A DNA stretch of 7,681 nt, taken from assembly GCA_946885645.1 (NCBI GenBank), contig CAMPGU010000196.1:1-7681 (forward strand), read 5' to 3'. The notes beneath the pieces were generated by a model. The model was not told the origin of the DNA and ran no database searches. It was given only the letters and a program-made list of their open reading frames with translations. Made by a program: the position numbers and the translations under genes. Of the stretch, positions 1 to 7,161 are shown piece after piece (position 1 is the stretch's first letter; every line of letters begins with the position of its first letter). The stretch comes from an uncultured Haloferula sp. (lineage in GTDB: Bacteria > Verrucomicrobiota > Verrucomicrobiae > Verrucomicrobiales > Akkermansiaceae).

Positions 1-909
1 GCGGTCGAACATATTCGACGCCTGCGCCGCGATCGAGAGCCCGCTGACCGCGATCAGCACGTAGCAAAGGACCGCACCGAGCGTGAAGGGAAGGCCGAGT
101 TCCTCGCCGACCACCGGAAAGATGAAGTCCGTATGGGCATAGGTCAACGTGCCGAATTTTTCCGAGCCATTGCCGAGCCCCACTCCTTCCGGGCCACCGT
201 TGCCGAAAGCCAGCAGCGCCCGCCATTGCTGCATCCCCTTGTGGAGCTGATGACGCGGGTCCTCGAGATCCATCCATGCCTCGATCCGCGACCAGCGGTT
301 CTCGTTCGAGCGGACGAACCACGCCGCACCGGCCAGTCCCACCAGCGCGCTCGGCACCAGATACAAGAGCCGCGTGCCCACGCAGAAAAAGATCGCCGCT
401 GCCGTGACCGAAAGCGCCAGCGCGGAGCCCACGTCCGTTTCGATCGCAATCAAGCCCACCGGAACTCCGATGATCATTCCCGGCAGGATGAAGCCGCGCC
501 AGAGGGTATGCGTCTCCGTCTGCCAGCGCGCGAACCAACCGGCCATCGCCACGACGCCGACCACTTTCGCAAGCTCGGAGGGCTGGAAGCGGCCGAGCAC
601 CGGCGCGTAGATCCAGCGGTTCGACCCCAGCTCGGGCCGCTTGATCCCGGGCACGAAGCAGAGCACGAGCAACACGCAGACGATCGCCAGCGCCCAAGGC
701 CAGATCTTCCGGAACCAGATGGGATTCACCTTCGAGAGGATGAAGGCGCCGACGAGCCCGGCCGCGGCCATCCATGCCTGGCGCGTGAGGAAGTGATAAG
801 GCTCCTCCACGTTCTTCACCCAGGCGCTGGTACTGGCCAGCATGACCAGGCCGAGCACCACCAGGGCGGCGACGGCGGTGCAGAGAACGATGGAGGCGCT
901 GCGTGACAT
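1..909 (-). CDS. ftsW: Septal peptidoglycan glycosyltransferase FtsW (SEDS family), 3' end cut off by the window edge
   Basis: FtsW polymerises lipid II into glycan strands at the division septum, working in the inner membrane with the class B penicillin-binding protein FtsI. The first 303 residues are visible and open to the window edge. They contain several hydrophobic membrane segments, including about residues 5-25, 42-58 and 68-87. The family motifs are in order: GSNRWI (95-100), QPSELAK (109-115), a GG-containing loop GNGGPEGVGLGNG (236-248), and HTDFIFPVVGEELG (259-272). By family knowledge, Asp261 (bases 127-129) corresponds to the catalytic aspartate of SEDS polymerases. Family members are usually 370-420 residues, so roughly the last quarter lies outside. 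The start is the ATG at 909-907, 19 bases after the LysM gene stop. No Shine-Dalgarno motif precedes it. A TTG at 939-937 inside the LysM gene is in frame but less likely. FtsW is preferred over RodA because of the dcw context. Confidence 0.96.
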   Translation of the reverse strand, partial: MSRSASIVLCTAVAALVVLGLVMLASTSAWVKNVEEPYHFLTRQAWMAAAGLVGAFILSKVNPIWFRKIWPWALAIVCVLLVLCFVPGIKRPELGSNRWIYAPVLGRFQPSELAKVVGVVAMAGWFARWQTETHTLWRGFILPGMIIGVPVGLIAIETDVGSALALSVTAAAIFFCVGTRLLYLVPSALVGLAGAAWFVRSNENRWSRIEAWMDLEDPRHQLHKGMQQWRALLAFGNGGPEGVGLGNGSEKFGTLTYAHTDFIFPVVGEELGLPFTLGAVLCYVLIAVSGLSIAAQASNMFDR

Positions 910-928
910 GGGGAAGACAAGTGGCGGT

Positions 929-1765
929 TCAGGGAACAAGGAGCTGCATCCCCACCTTGAGCTTCTTGGGGTCTTTGATGCGGTTCGCCTTCATGATGGC
1001 GGCGGGCGTGGTCTTGTGAGATTGGGCGATGCGCCAGAAGGTGTCGCCGGATTTCACGATGTATTTTCTGGTGGTGGCGGGAGTCTCCGGCACCGCCTGG
1101 GCCACGGGAACGGATGAAGTGTCCTCGTCTGCCGCGGGAGCACCTGCCGGCCGCACCTTGGGGCGGGCCAGCACCGGAGTGGCGGCCGCCGTTTCTTCCA
1201 TCGGTGCGGAGCGGAGTTCATCCACCGGCACCTCCAACACCGGAGAACCCTCCCGCAAGCGCGCCAGCTCCGCGGGCTCCAAGGCCATGATCGTGCGCGG
1301 CGGGATGCTCAGGACGCGCCCGGCGCGGAGTTCGATATTCTGGTTCGCAGCTCGCAGCTCCTCCTCTGTCACGCCTTTGCGCGACGCGATATTCGCATAC
1401 GTGTCGCCGGCGGTGGTGATGTAGGTCTCGTCCCCCTGCTTCACCTGGGGCAGCGAGGCTCCGGCATCGGGCAACGGCCTCACGGGGATCACGGCATCCT
1501 GCTTCGCCGCGATCGCCGCCTTCTGCTCCGGACCCTCGAACCAATGGCTATGCGCGAAGATCCCGGCAATCGCCACCACGTGGATGATCAGGATGACCAC
1601 CAGCGCCCGGGCGATGCCCAGATTCGGCACATCTCCATCGGCTTCCGGCATCGGCGCGGCGGCGGTGGCGGCCCTTACCTTCTTGCGCGGGATGTTCGCG
1701 AAGAGCGTGCGTAGGGCACCCTTCTTTACCGGACGGCGTTTCACGGACAAACTGGACAACTTCAT
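929..1765 (-). CDS. Membrane-anchored protein with two LysM domains, in the murD-ftsW slot
   Basis: This 278-residue protein is probably a peptidoglycan-binding envelope protein. Residues 1-52 are a strongly basic cytoplasmic tail, with about eleven Lys/Arg in the first 31. A single hydrophobic segment follows at about 53-71, and by the positive-inside rule the C-terminus is extracytoplasmic. LysM domain 1 spans about 114-156 (ITTAGDTYANIA ... LSIPP). A Pro/Ala-rich linker follows at about 157-232. LysM domain 2 spans about 234-277 (YIVKSGDTFWRIAQ ... KVGMQLLVP) and ends almost at the C-terminus. LysM domains are known to bind N-acetylglucosamine-containing glycans. I see no peptidase M23, amidase or transglycosylase domain, so it is not a typical NlpD with an M23 domain. 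The start is an ATG 10 bases after the murD stop, with no Shine-Dalgarno motif; the stop is 19 bases before ftsW. A divisome role is inferred from position only. The LysM assignment is secure; the function is not. Confidence 0.93.
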   Translation of the reverse strand: MKLSSLSVKRRPVKKGALRTLFANIPRKKVRAATAAAPMPEADGDVPNLGIARALVVILIIHVVAIAGIFAHSHWFEGPEQKAAIAAKQDAVIPVRPLPDAGASLPQVKQGDETYITTAGDTYANIASRKGVTEEELRAANQNIELRAGRVLSIPPRTIMALEPAELARLREGSPVLEVPVDELRSAPMEETAAATPVLARPKVRPAGAPAADEDTSSVPVAQAVPETPATTRKYIVKSGDTFWRIAQSHKTTPAAIMKANRIKDPKKLKVGMQLLVP

Positions 1766-1775
1766 GGATTGGGTA

Positions 1776-3080
1776 TCAGCGAAGGTTTAGAACGATTTCA
1801 CGAAAGACATCCCCGCGCTGTTCATAGCCGGAGAATTGATCAAAAGAGGAGGTACCCGGGGAAAGGAGGATGGTGCTGCCGCGCGGAGCCAAGCGGCGTG
1901 CGATGACGACTGCATCCGCGAGCGTCTCGGTCCGCTCGACCGGCACCGCATTCGCGAAGACTCCCGCCAGCGGAGCGGCGATCTGGCCATACGTCACGGC
2001 CGCGACGGCCTTTGTGGCCAACAGCGGCGCGATGGCGGCATAGTCGAGGCCCTTTTCTTTTCCGCCCGCGATCAACACCACCGGTCGCGTCTGGGACCGG
2101 AGCGCGCTTTCCAGCGCGTGCAGGTTCGTTGCCTTCGAGTCGTTGAGATACTCGACGCCGTCGAGGGTGCGGACAAGTTCGCAGCGGTGGAGCGGCGGCG
2201 CGTAGCCGTGGAGAGCTCTGGCGGCATCCGGGATGGAGATGCCCAGCGCCTCGCACGCCGCGATCGCCGCCATCGCGTTCTCCGCATTGTGCAGGCCGCG
2301 CATGCGGGTATCCGCCTCCAGATCCAGCACCGCCTCGCCCCTCCGCAGGATCCGGCGCCCGTCGGAGAACCAATCGGCAGAGGGATCCTCGGTCGAGAAG
2401 GTGACCACCTTCGGTCGTATCCCGGCGAGCTGTTCACCCGTCCGTACGACGGCGGTATCCTCCTCCGTCTGATTCTCGAAAATGCGGAACTTCGCATCGA
2501 AGTAGGCCTGCACCGTCGGGTAACGGTCCATGTGGTCGGGCGCGAAATTCAGCCACACGGAAACGTCCGGCCGGAAGCTGCGGATGGTCTCGAGCTGGAA
2601 TGAACTGAGTTCCAGGGCCACGGCCGTCGGCACGGGATCGCGCATCACGATTTCGCTGAGCGGCGTGCCGTAGTTCCCGCAGGGTGCGGCGTCGTAGCCG
2701 CCTGCCCGGAGGATGCGCTCCACAAGTTCGGTAGTGGTGGTCTTCCCGTTCGTGCCGGTGATGCCCACGATACGGCCTTTATAGTAGCGCGAGGCGAACT
2801 CGGTCTCGCCGATCATTTCGCCCGTGCCCGCCGCATAAGCCGCCACCATCGGGCCGAAGGTGTCGATTCCGGGGCTCACCACGAGCAGATCGCTACTGAC
2901 TTCCCCTCCCTTTCCGGCCGAGGCACCCGGATGCAGGTGGACCGCAGGCGGCATACCCTCGATCTCGCCCGCCGCATCGTGCACGTGCACCTCCGCGCCC
3001 TCGCGCAAGGCAAGAGCCGCCGCCGCGCGGCCGCTGCGGCCCGCACCCAGGATCACGACGTTCTTTCCAGTGAGAGTCAT
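1776..3080 (-). CDS. murD: UDP-N-acetylmuramoyl-L-alanine--D-glutamate ligase MurD
   Basis: MurD is a cytoplasmic, ATP-dependent ligase that adds D-glutamate to UDP-MurNAc-L-Ala. The 434-residue product has the normal family length of about 430-450. The N-terminal UDP-binding fold has GAGRSG (12-17) and SPGI (69-72). The Mur ligase P-loop is GITGTNGKTTTTE (106-118), followed by ELSSFQLE (157-164) and NFAPDHMDRY (178-187). Lys197 sits where the carbamylated lysine is expected. Later motifs are HNAEN (264-268), LNDSKATN (312-319), GGKEKGLD (339-346) and SPGTSSFDQF (407-416). The last differs slightly from the commoner SPACASFD form, with Gly-Thr in place of Ala-Cys, but is clearly homologous. 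I chose the ATG at 3080-3078 because the protein then begins MTLTGKNVVILGAG, directly at the first beta strand. A TTG 57 bases upstream would add 19 residues lying inside mraY. The start overlaps the mraY stop by one base, suggesting coupled translation. Confidence 0.97.
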   Translation of the reverse strand: MTLTGKNVVILGAGRSGRAAAALALREGAEVHVHDAAGEIEGMPPAVHLHPGASAGKGGEVSSDLLVVSPGIDTFGPMVAAYAAGTGEMIGETEFASRYYKGRIVGITGTNGKTTTTELVERILRAGGYDAAPCGNYGTPLSEIVMRDPVPTAVALELSSFQLETIRSFRPDVSVWLNFAPDHMDRYPTVQAYFDAKFRIFENQTEEDTAVVRTGEQLAGIRPKVVTFSTEDPSADWFSDGRRILRRGEAVLDLEADTRMRGLHNAENAMAAIAACEALGISIPDAARALHGYAPPLHRCELVRTLDGVEYLNDSKATNLHALESALRSQTRPVVLIAGGKEKGLDYAAIAPLLATKAVAAVTYGQIAAPLAGVFANAVPVERTETLADAVVIARRLAPRGSTILLSPGTSSFDQFSGYEQRGDVFREIVLNLR

Positions 3081-3082
3081 CA
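3078..3082 (-). other. TGATG stop/start overlap of mraY and murD
   Basis: On the minus strand the bases read TGATG. The TGA ends mraY and its last A is the first base of the murD ATG. The upstream sequence includes a weak purine run (GAAG) more than ten bases before the ATG, too far and too short to count as a good ribosome binding site. Coupled translation is inferred. Confidence 0.75.
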
Positions 3083-4294
3083 GACGATCTTCAAAAGGGC
3101 CAGGCCGAAAAGGGCGAGCATGATGGACAGGATCCAAAAACGGATGATCACCTGGCTTTCATGCCAGCCGCGTAGCTCGAAGTGGTGGTGGATCGGTGCC
3201 ATCGCGAAGATCCGCTTCTTGCGGAGCTTGAAGCTGCCCACCTGGAGCATCACCGACATCGCCTCCATCACGAAGACCCCGCCGATAATCACCAGTAGCA
3301 GCTCCTGCTTCACGCAGATCGCCGCCGTACCGAGGGCACCGCCGATGGCCAGCGACCCGGTGTCCCCCATGAAGACCTTCGCCGGGTGGCAATTGAACCA
3401 CAGGAAGCCGAAGCCCGCGCCAGCCAGGGAAAGCAGCAGCACCGCAAGCTCCCCCACGTAGCGGTTGTACGGGATCACCAGGTAGTCGGTCGCCATGTAA
3501 AAGTGACCCGCGAGGTAAGCAAGGATGCCGTAGGCAAGCGCGACGGTGATCGTGCAACCGGTGGCGAGGCCGTCGAGGCCGTCGGTGAGGTTCACCGCAT
3601 TGGAACAGCCGATGATTACCGCCACGAAGAAGGGAATGATGAGGAACCCCAGATCCGGCAGGCCGGACTTGAATAGAGGGAAGCAAACCTGCCCGATACC
3701 GATGGGCTCCTCGCCCAGCCGGAAACCTGCCGCGCCTGCCTGGACTTCCTCGGCCGTCGCCCCGAAGCCGGAAATCTCCTTCTTGAAGTAAATGAAGCAC
3801 GCGGCCACCAGGGCCACGACGAGTTGCCAGAAGAGCTTCGTGCGGGCGCTCACCCCGTCCGACTTCTTCTGCTTCACCTTTTTGTAGTCGTCACAGAAAC
3901 CCAGGAGCCCGAGCGCCGCCATGGTACAGGCGCAGACGGCCACGAAGGGATTAAAGGGCCGCGCGCAGATGAACACGGAAACGAGCACCGATCCCAGGAT
4001 CAGCACCCCGCCCATGGTCGGCGTGCCCACCTTTCCGCCGTGGAGTTCCGCCAGCTTGTGCACTTCCGCGGCGGTCCGGATCGGTTGCCCGACCTTCAGC
4101 GAGATGAGGTGGCGGATGACGCGCGGGCCAGCGATCACGCTGACCACGAAAGCGAGCAGGCATCCCAACGCCGCGCGGAAGGTGATGTAGCCGAGCAAAT
4201 TGATGAACGAGAACGTGTGCGCCCAATCCTGGACGCCCGCCGCCTTCTCGGCATCGAACGCCGCTTTCCACCATTCATAGATCCAGTACAGCAT
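3080..4294 (-). CDS. mraY: Phospho-N-acetylmuramoyl-pentapeptide transferase MraY
   Basis: MraY is a polytopic inner-membrane enzyme that transfers phospho-MurNAc-pentapeptide from UDP to undecaprenyl phosphate, making lipid I. The 404-residue product has all family signatures: GTPTMGG (90-96), the Asp pair DDYKKVK (135-141), NAVNLTDGLDGLA (232-244), FMGDTGSLAIGG (308-319) and the HHHFE motif (369-373). Asp135, Asp136 and Asp311 match the known Mg2+ and catalytic aspartates. It is about 40 residues longer than the 360-residue E. coli enzyme. About 10 extra residues lie before the first conserved helix (within about 11-30). About 24 more lie in the segment at about 172-205, after the DD-motif helices and before PLFKSGLPDLG. 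That segment should be an extracytoplasmic loop. The ATG is 3 bases after the murF stop, without a Shine-Dalgarno motif. The TGA stop overlaps the murD ATG (TGATG). Confidence 0.98.
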   Translation of the reverse strand: MLYWIYEWWKAAFDAEKAAGVQDWAHTFSFINLLGYITFRAALGCLLAFVVSVIAGPRVIRHLISLKVGQPIRTAAEVHKLAELHGGKVGTPTMGGVLILGSVLVSVFICARPFNPFVAVCACTMAALGLLGFCDDYKKVKQKKSDGVSARTKLFWQLVVALVAACFIYFKKEISGFGATAEEVQAGAAGFRLGEEPIGIGQVCFPLFKSGLPDLGFLIIPFFVAVIIGCSNAVNLTDGLDGLATGCTITVALAYGILAYLAGHFYMATDYLVIPYNRYVGELAVLLLSLAGAGFGFLWFNCHPAKVFMGDTGSLAIGGALGTAAICVKQELLLVIIGGVFVMEAMSVMLQVGSFKLRKKRIFAMAPIHHHFELRGWHESQVIIRFWILSIMLALFGLALLKIV

Positions 4295-4297
4295 GAG

Positions 4298-5665
4298 TCA
4301 GTCTTGGGAGGGAAATGCCTGGTTCATCACCCGTTCGATCGAGGCGCTGCGGCTCGCTTTGAAAAGGACCACGTCACCGGGCTTCGCCTGGCCGGCCAGC
4401 CAGGCCGCAGCCGCGGCGCCGTCGGGAAAATGTTCTCCTCTCCCCGCGCCATCGGCGATGCCCTGGGCGCCCTCGCCCACTGCCACCACCACCAGGCCGC
4501 GGTCCGCGGCGAGGCGGCCGATGCGCAAGTGCGCCTCCGGGGCATGCGGTCCGAGTTCACCCATCCGGCCGAGCACCGCGAAGCGACGGCCCGTGGCCTC
4601 GCGCACCGGCGTTTCCGCGAGGGTGTCGATCGCCGCCGCCATCGACTCGGGGTTCGCGTTGTAGGTATCGTCGAAAATGACGACGCCGCCCGAGGTGAAG
4701 CGCCGCAGGCGGCCGCTGGTCAGCACCGTCTCCGAAAGCCCCGCTGCGATTTCCTCCGGCTTCATTCCGAGGAACCAGCCGGTGCCCGCAGCGAGCAGGG
4801 CATTGGTCACCATGTGGCGGCCCGTCACGGGGAGTTGCACCTCCGCCGCCGGCTTCCCCTCGATCACCAGCGTGAAAAGCGAGCGGCCGTCCTCCTGGCG
4901 CAGCCCTTCGGCGCGGATGAGGCCGCGGCCGTTACCCACCGCAATCACGCGTGCCCGGGTACGACGCTTGAAGTAGTCGTGGAAATCACAGCCGGCGGGA
5001 ACGAAAAGCGCGCCGTTCTCCGGCAGGCAGCGGGCGAGCGCGCCTTTCTCCTCCGCGATCGAATCCCGGCTGCCCATGTATTCGATGTGGGCGGTACCGA
5101 TGTTCGTGATGATCCCGAGATTCGGCCGCGCGATCTCGCAGAGCGGCGCGATTTCCCCCGGATGATTCATTCCCATCTCGAACACCGCGGCTTCGTGGTC
5201 TTCCTCCAGCGCAAGCACGCTCAAGGGCACGCCGATGTGGTTGTTCAGATTCCCCCGCGTCGCGCAGACCTGGTAGGCGCGGCCGAGTACTGCAGAGGTG
5301 AAATCCTTCGTGCTGGTTTTCCCATTCGAGCCGGTGATGCCCACCACCGGGATCTCCCGCTGGCGGCGATACCATGCAGCGAAACGCTGGAGGGCCGCCA
5401 AGCCGTCCGGCACGCGGATCACCGCTCCATTCTCCGGAGCCGCTCCTTCCCAGCGCTCGACCACCACGATGGAAGCGCCCGCCGCCAGCGCCTGGGCGGC
5501 GAAGTCGTTCGCATCGAAGCGCTCGCCGCGCAACGCGAAGAAGGCGGATCCCGCGGGAATGGTCCGCGTGTCCGTGGACACCGCATTCGCAAGCACGTCT
5601 CCCCGTCCGGCGGCGATTTCGCCTCCGGCATGCCGGGCCAGGGTGCTTGCGTCGATGGGCGTCAT
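4298..5665 (-). CDS. murF: UDP-N-acetylmuramoyl-tripeptide--D-alanyl-D-alanine ligase MurF
   Basis: MurF is a cytoplasmic ATP-dependent ligase that adds the D-Ala-D-Ala dipeptide, completing the UDP-MurNAc-pentapeptide used by MraY. The 455-residue product has a normal length. Visible motifs are STDTR (30-34) and FFALRGERFD (42-51) in the N-terminal substrate domain, and the P-loop GITGSNGKTSTKD (109-121). The MurF-specific GNLNNHIGVPL (138-148), EMGMNHPGEI (163-172), FDDTYNANPESM (331-342) and LGRMGELG (365-372) follow. The presence of NxNNxIG and YNANP separates it from MurC, MurD and MurE. Near the C-terminus the usual KGSR reads KASR (436-439). The start is the ATG at 5665-5663, whose four bases ATGA include the murE stop, so translation is probably coupled. 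The stop lies 3 bases before mraY. No Shine-Dalgarno sequence is apparent. Confidence 0.97.
   Translation of the reverse strand: MTPIDASTLARHAGGEIAAGRGDVLANAVSTDTRTIPAGSAFFALRGERFDANDFAAQALAAGASIVVVERWEGAAPENGAVIRVPDGLAALQRFAAWYRRQREIPVVGITGSNGKTSTKDFTSAVLGRAYQVCATRGNLNNHIGVPLSVLALEEDHEAAVFEMGMNHPGEIAPLCEIARPNLGIITNIGTAHIEYMGSRDSIAEEKGALARCLPENGALFVPAGCDFHDYFKRRTRARVIAVGNGRGLIRAEGLRQEDGRSLFTLVIEGKPAAEVQLPVTGRHMVTNALLAAGTGWFLGMKPEEIAAGLSETVLTSGRLRRFTSGGVVIFDDTYNANPESMAAAIDTLAETPVREATGRRFAVLGRMGELGPHAPEAHLRIGRLAADRGLVVVAVGEGAQGIADGAGRGEHFPDGAAAAAWLAGQAKPGDVVLFKASRSASIERVMNQAFPSQD
5662..5665 (-). other. ATGA start/stop overlap of murE and murF
   Basis: On the minus strand the bases read ATGA. 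The ATG opens murF and the TGA closes murE. The bases just upstream (CATCGCAAGAG) contain no proper AGGAGG-like element. This is a classic four-base overlap associated with termination-reinitiation; it fits the need for matched MurE and MurF levels. Confidence 0.8.
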
Positions 5666-7161
5666 CTCTTGCGATGAGGTTCTTCCGGACGCTCGGCGAG
5701 GGCGCGGCGCGCTTCGCGGCGGTCGTCGAAGTCGATGGTCCGGTCTGCGAATTGTTGATAGGGCTCGTGACCCTTCCCGGCGATCAGCACGATATCACCT
5801 TGGCCGGCGGCGTGGATGGCGATGCGGATGGCTTCGGCCCGATCGGCCACGACCCTGTAACGGGCACCACCCATCCCGGCTTCAATTTCCTTCAAAATCG
5901 CCTCGGGATCCTCGCTGCGCGGATTGTCGGAGGTCAAAATGCACGCGTCGCTGTACTCCGCAGCCGCCTTGCCCATCAAAGGCCGCTTGCCGCGATCCCG
6001 GTCCCCGCCGCAGCCGAAAACCGTGATCAGTCGTGCCGGGTTGAGTTCCTTCAGCGTCCGGCAGGCGTTTTCGAGCGCGTCGGGCGTATGGGCATAGTCC
6101 ACGAAGACGCTGACTCCGTCCCTCGTCCCGCAATGTTCCATCCGGCCCGGCACCTGCGGGGCATCGGCCAAGGCTGCCACGGCATCCCGCAGTGGAATCT
6201 TCACGGCGCTCGCGGCCGCCAGCGCGGCAAGCGAATTGTAAACGTTGAAACGTCCGATCAGCGGCGCTCGCACGAGGTAGGATTTCCCCTTCGCGGTCAG
6301 TTCATACTCCATGCCCCGCGCGCTTTGCCGGAAATTGTTCGCGCGAAAATCGCAGTGGACGTTGAAGCCGTAGCGGATCAGCGGCAGGCGATCGCCCAGC
6401 AGGGCGACCAGCTTTTCCCCGTAGGAGTCGTCGAAATTGACGATCGCCACCGTTTTCTTGCCGAGGCGATCGGCAGCAAGCGCTTCAAACCAGGAAAACT
6501 TCGCCGCCGCATAGGCGTCCAAGGTGCCGTGGTAGTCCAGGTGATCCTGGGTGAGATTGGTGAAGATGGCGGCATCGAAAGCGAGTCCCTCGACCCGCTT
6601 TTGATGGATCCCGTGGGAGGAGACTTCCATCGCCGCTCCCCGGCAGCCGTGATCGGCCATCCGCGCGAGCAGATGGTTCAGTTCCACCGGTCCGGGAGTG
6701 GTGTGAGTGGCCGGCTTCACCTCCTCGCCGTCGTCCACCAGCACGGTGCCAAGCAGACCCGCGCGGTGCCACACCCGCTTCATCAGATGATGGAGCAGGA
6801 AGGCGGTCGTGGTCTTGCCGTTGGTACCGGTCACTCCGGCGAGCTTCAGATGCTTCGAAGGATGTCCCGCCAGCAGCGCGGCCATCGCCGCCAGGGCATG
6901 GCGGGTGTCGCTTACCTGGATGTACGGGACCTCCTCGGGGTGCCCGCTTTCCGCCGCCGTGTCCGCGACGATCGCCGCGGCCCCGGCCTCCAGCGCCGCG
7001 GGAATGAATTGGCGGCCGTCCCGGCTTTCCCCGCGAATGGCGATGAACGCGACACCGGGACCCGCGAGGCGCGAGTCGGCGGTGACGGCGTTGATTTCGA
7101 CGTCGAGAGGTCCCGCGGAGAGCGGGCGATCAAGGGAGGCGATGAGATCGCGTAAAATCAC
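5662..7161 (-). CDS. murE: UDP-N-acetylmuramoyl-L-alanyl-D-glutamate--2,6-diaminopimelate ligase MurE
   Basis: MurE is a cytoplasmic ATP-dependent ligase that adds the third amino acid of the stem peptide. I place the start at the GTG 7161-7159, which overlaps the ftsI stop as GTGA. This gives 499 residues, close to the 495 of E. coli MurE. The open frame continues upstream to about 7650, but that part lies inside ftsI and has no Mur homology. Motifs are DSR (29-31), the P-loop GVTGTNGKTTT (109-119), THTTPGP (152-158), EVSSHG (179-184), and TNLTQDHLDYHG (201-212). Lys221 is the expected carbamylated lysine. VDYAHTP (354-360) and GCGGDRDRGKRPLMG (383-397) follow. DNPR (412-415, bases 5917-5928) is the known signature of meso-diaminopimelate-adding enzymes, and AGKGHE (461-466) closes the C-terminal domain. 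The stop overlaps the murF start. MurE identity is certain; DAP specificity rests on DNPR. Confidence 0.97.
   Translation of the reverse strand: MILRDLIASLDRPLSAGPLDVEINAVTADSRLAGPGVAFIAIRGESRDGRQFIPAALEAGAAAIVADTAAESGHPEEVPYIQVSDTRHALAAMAALLAGHPSKHLKLAGVTGTNGKTTTAFLLHHLMKRVWHRAGLLGTVLVDDGEEVKPATHTTPGPVELNHLLARMADHGCRGAAMEVSSHGIHQKRVEGLAFDAAIFTNLTQDHLDYHGTLDAYAAAKFSWFEALAADRLGKKTVAIVNFDDSYGEKLVALLGDRLPLIRYGFNVHCDFRANNFRQSARGMEYELTAKGKSYLVRAPLIGRFNVYNSLAALAAASAVKIPLRDAVAALADAPQVPGRMEHCGTRDGVSVFVDYAHTPDALENACRTLKELNPARLITVFGCGGDRDRGKRPLMGKAAAEYSDACILTSDNPRSEDPEAILKEIEAGMGGARYRVVADRAEAIRIAIHAAGQGDIVLIAGKGHEPYQQFADRTIDFDDRREARRALAERPEEPHRKR
7158..7161 (-). other. GTGA start/stop overlap of ftsI and murE
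   Basis: On the minus strand the bases read GTGA. The GTG opens murE and the TGA, sharing two of its bases, closes ftsI. The upstream sequence (GGAACCCAAGACCC) has no clear Shine-Dalgarno motif. Terminating ribosomes from ftsI are therefore the likely source of murE initiation. The coupling itself is inferred from the overlap. Confidence 0.75.

Noticed and set aside
133..906. A plus-strand open frame of 257 codons at the left end
   Set aside because: The minus strand here encodes FtsW with all its conserved motifs. The plus-strand translation is Arg/His/Pro-rich and resembles no protein family.
929..1765. Reading the LysM protein as a full NlpD-type amidase activator
   Set aside because: No M23 peptidase-like domain is present; the second LysM domain ends at the C-terminus. 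There is also no lipobox signal peptide, only an internal membrane anchor after a basic tail.
1766..1775. Possible promoter or terminator in the murD-LysM gap
   Set aside because: The gap is only 10 bases, with no hairpin, T-run or recognisable -10 or -35 element.
3081..3137. Upstream TTG start for murD adding 19 residues
   Set aside because: The extra residues lie within the mraY coding end and precede the natural MurD N-terminus. The ATG at 3080 sits in a stop/start overlap typical of this operon.
3824..5677. A plus-strand open frame of 617 codons opposite mraY and murF
   Set aside because: It lies fully antisense to two genes with strong family motifs. Its translation is rich in Arg, His, Ala and Gly with no recognisable domain, as expected for the opposite strand of GC-rich coding DNA.
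5374..7155. A plus-strand open frame of 593 codons opposite murF and murE
   Set aside because: It is antisense to murE throughout, has biased low-information composition and no family motif. It is a shadow of GC-rich coding sequence.
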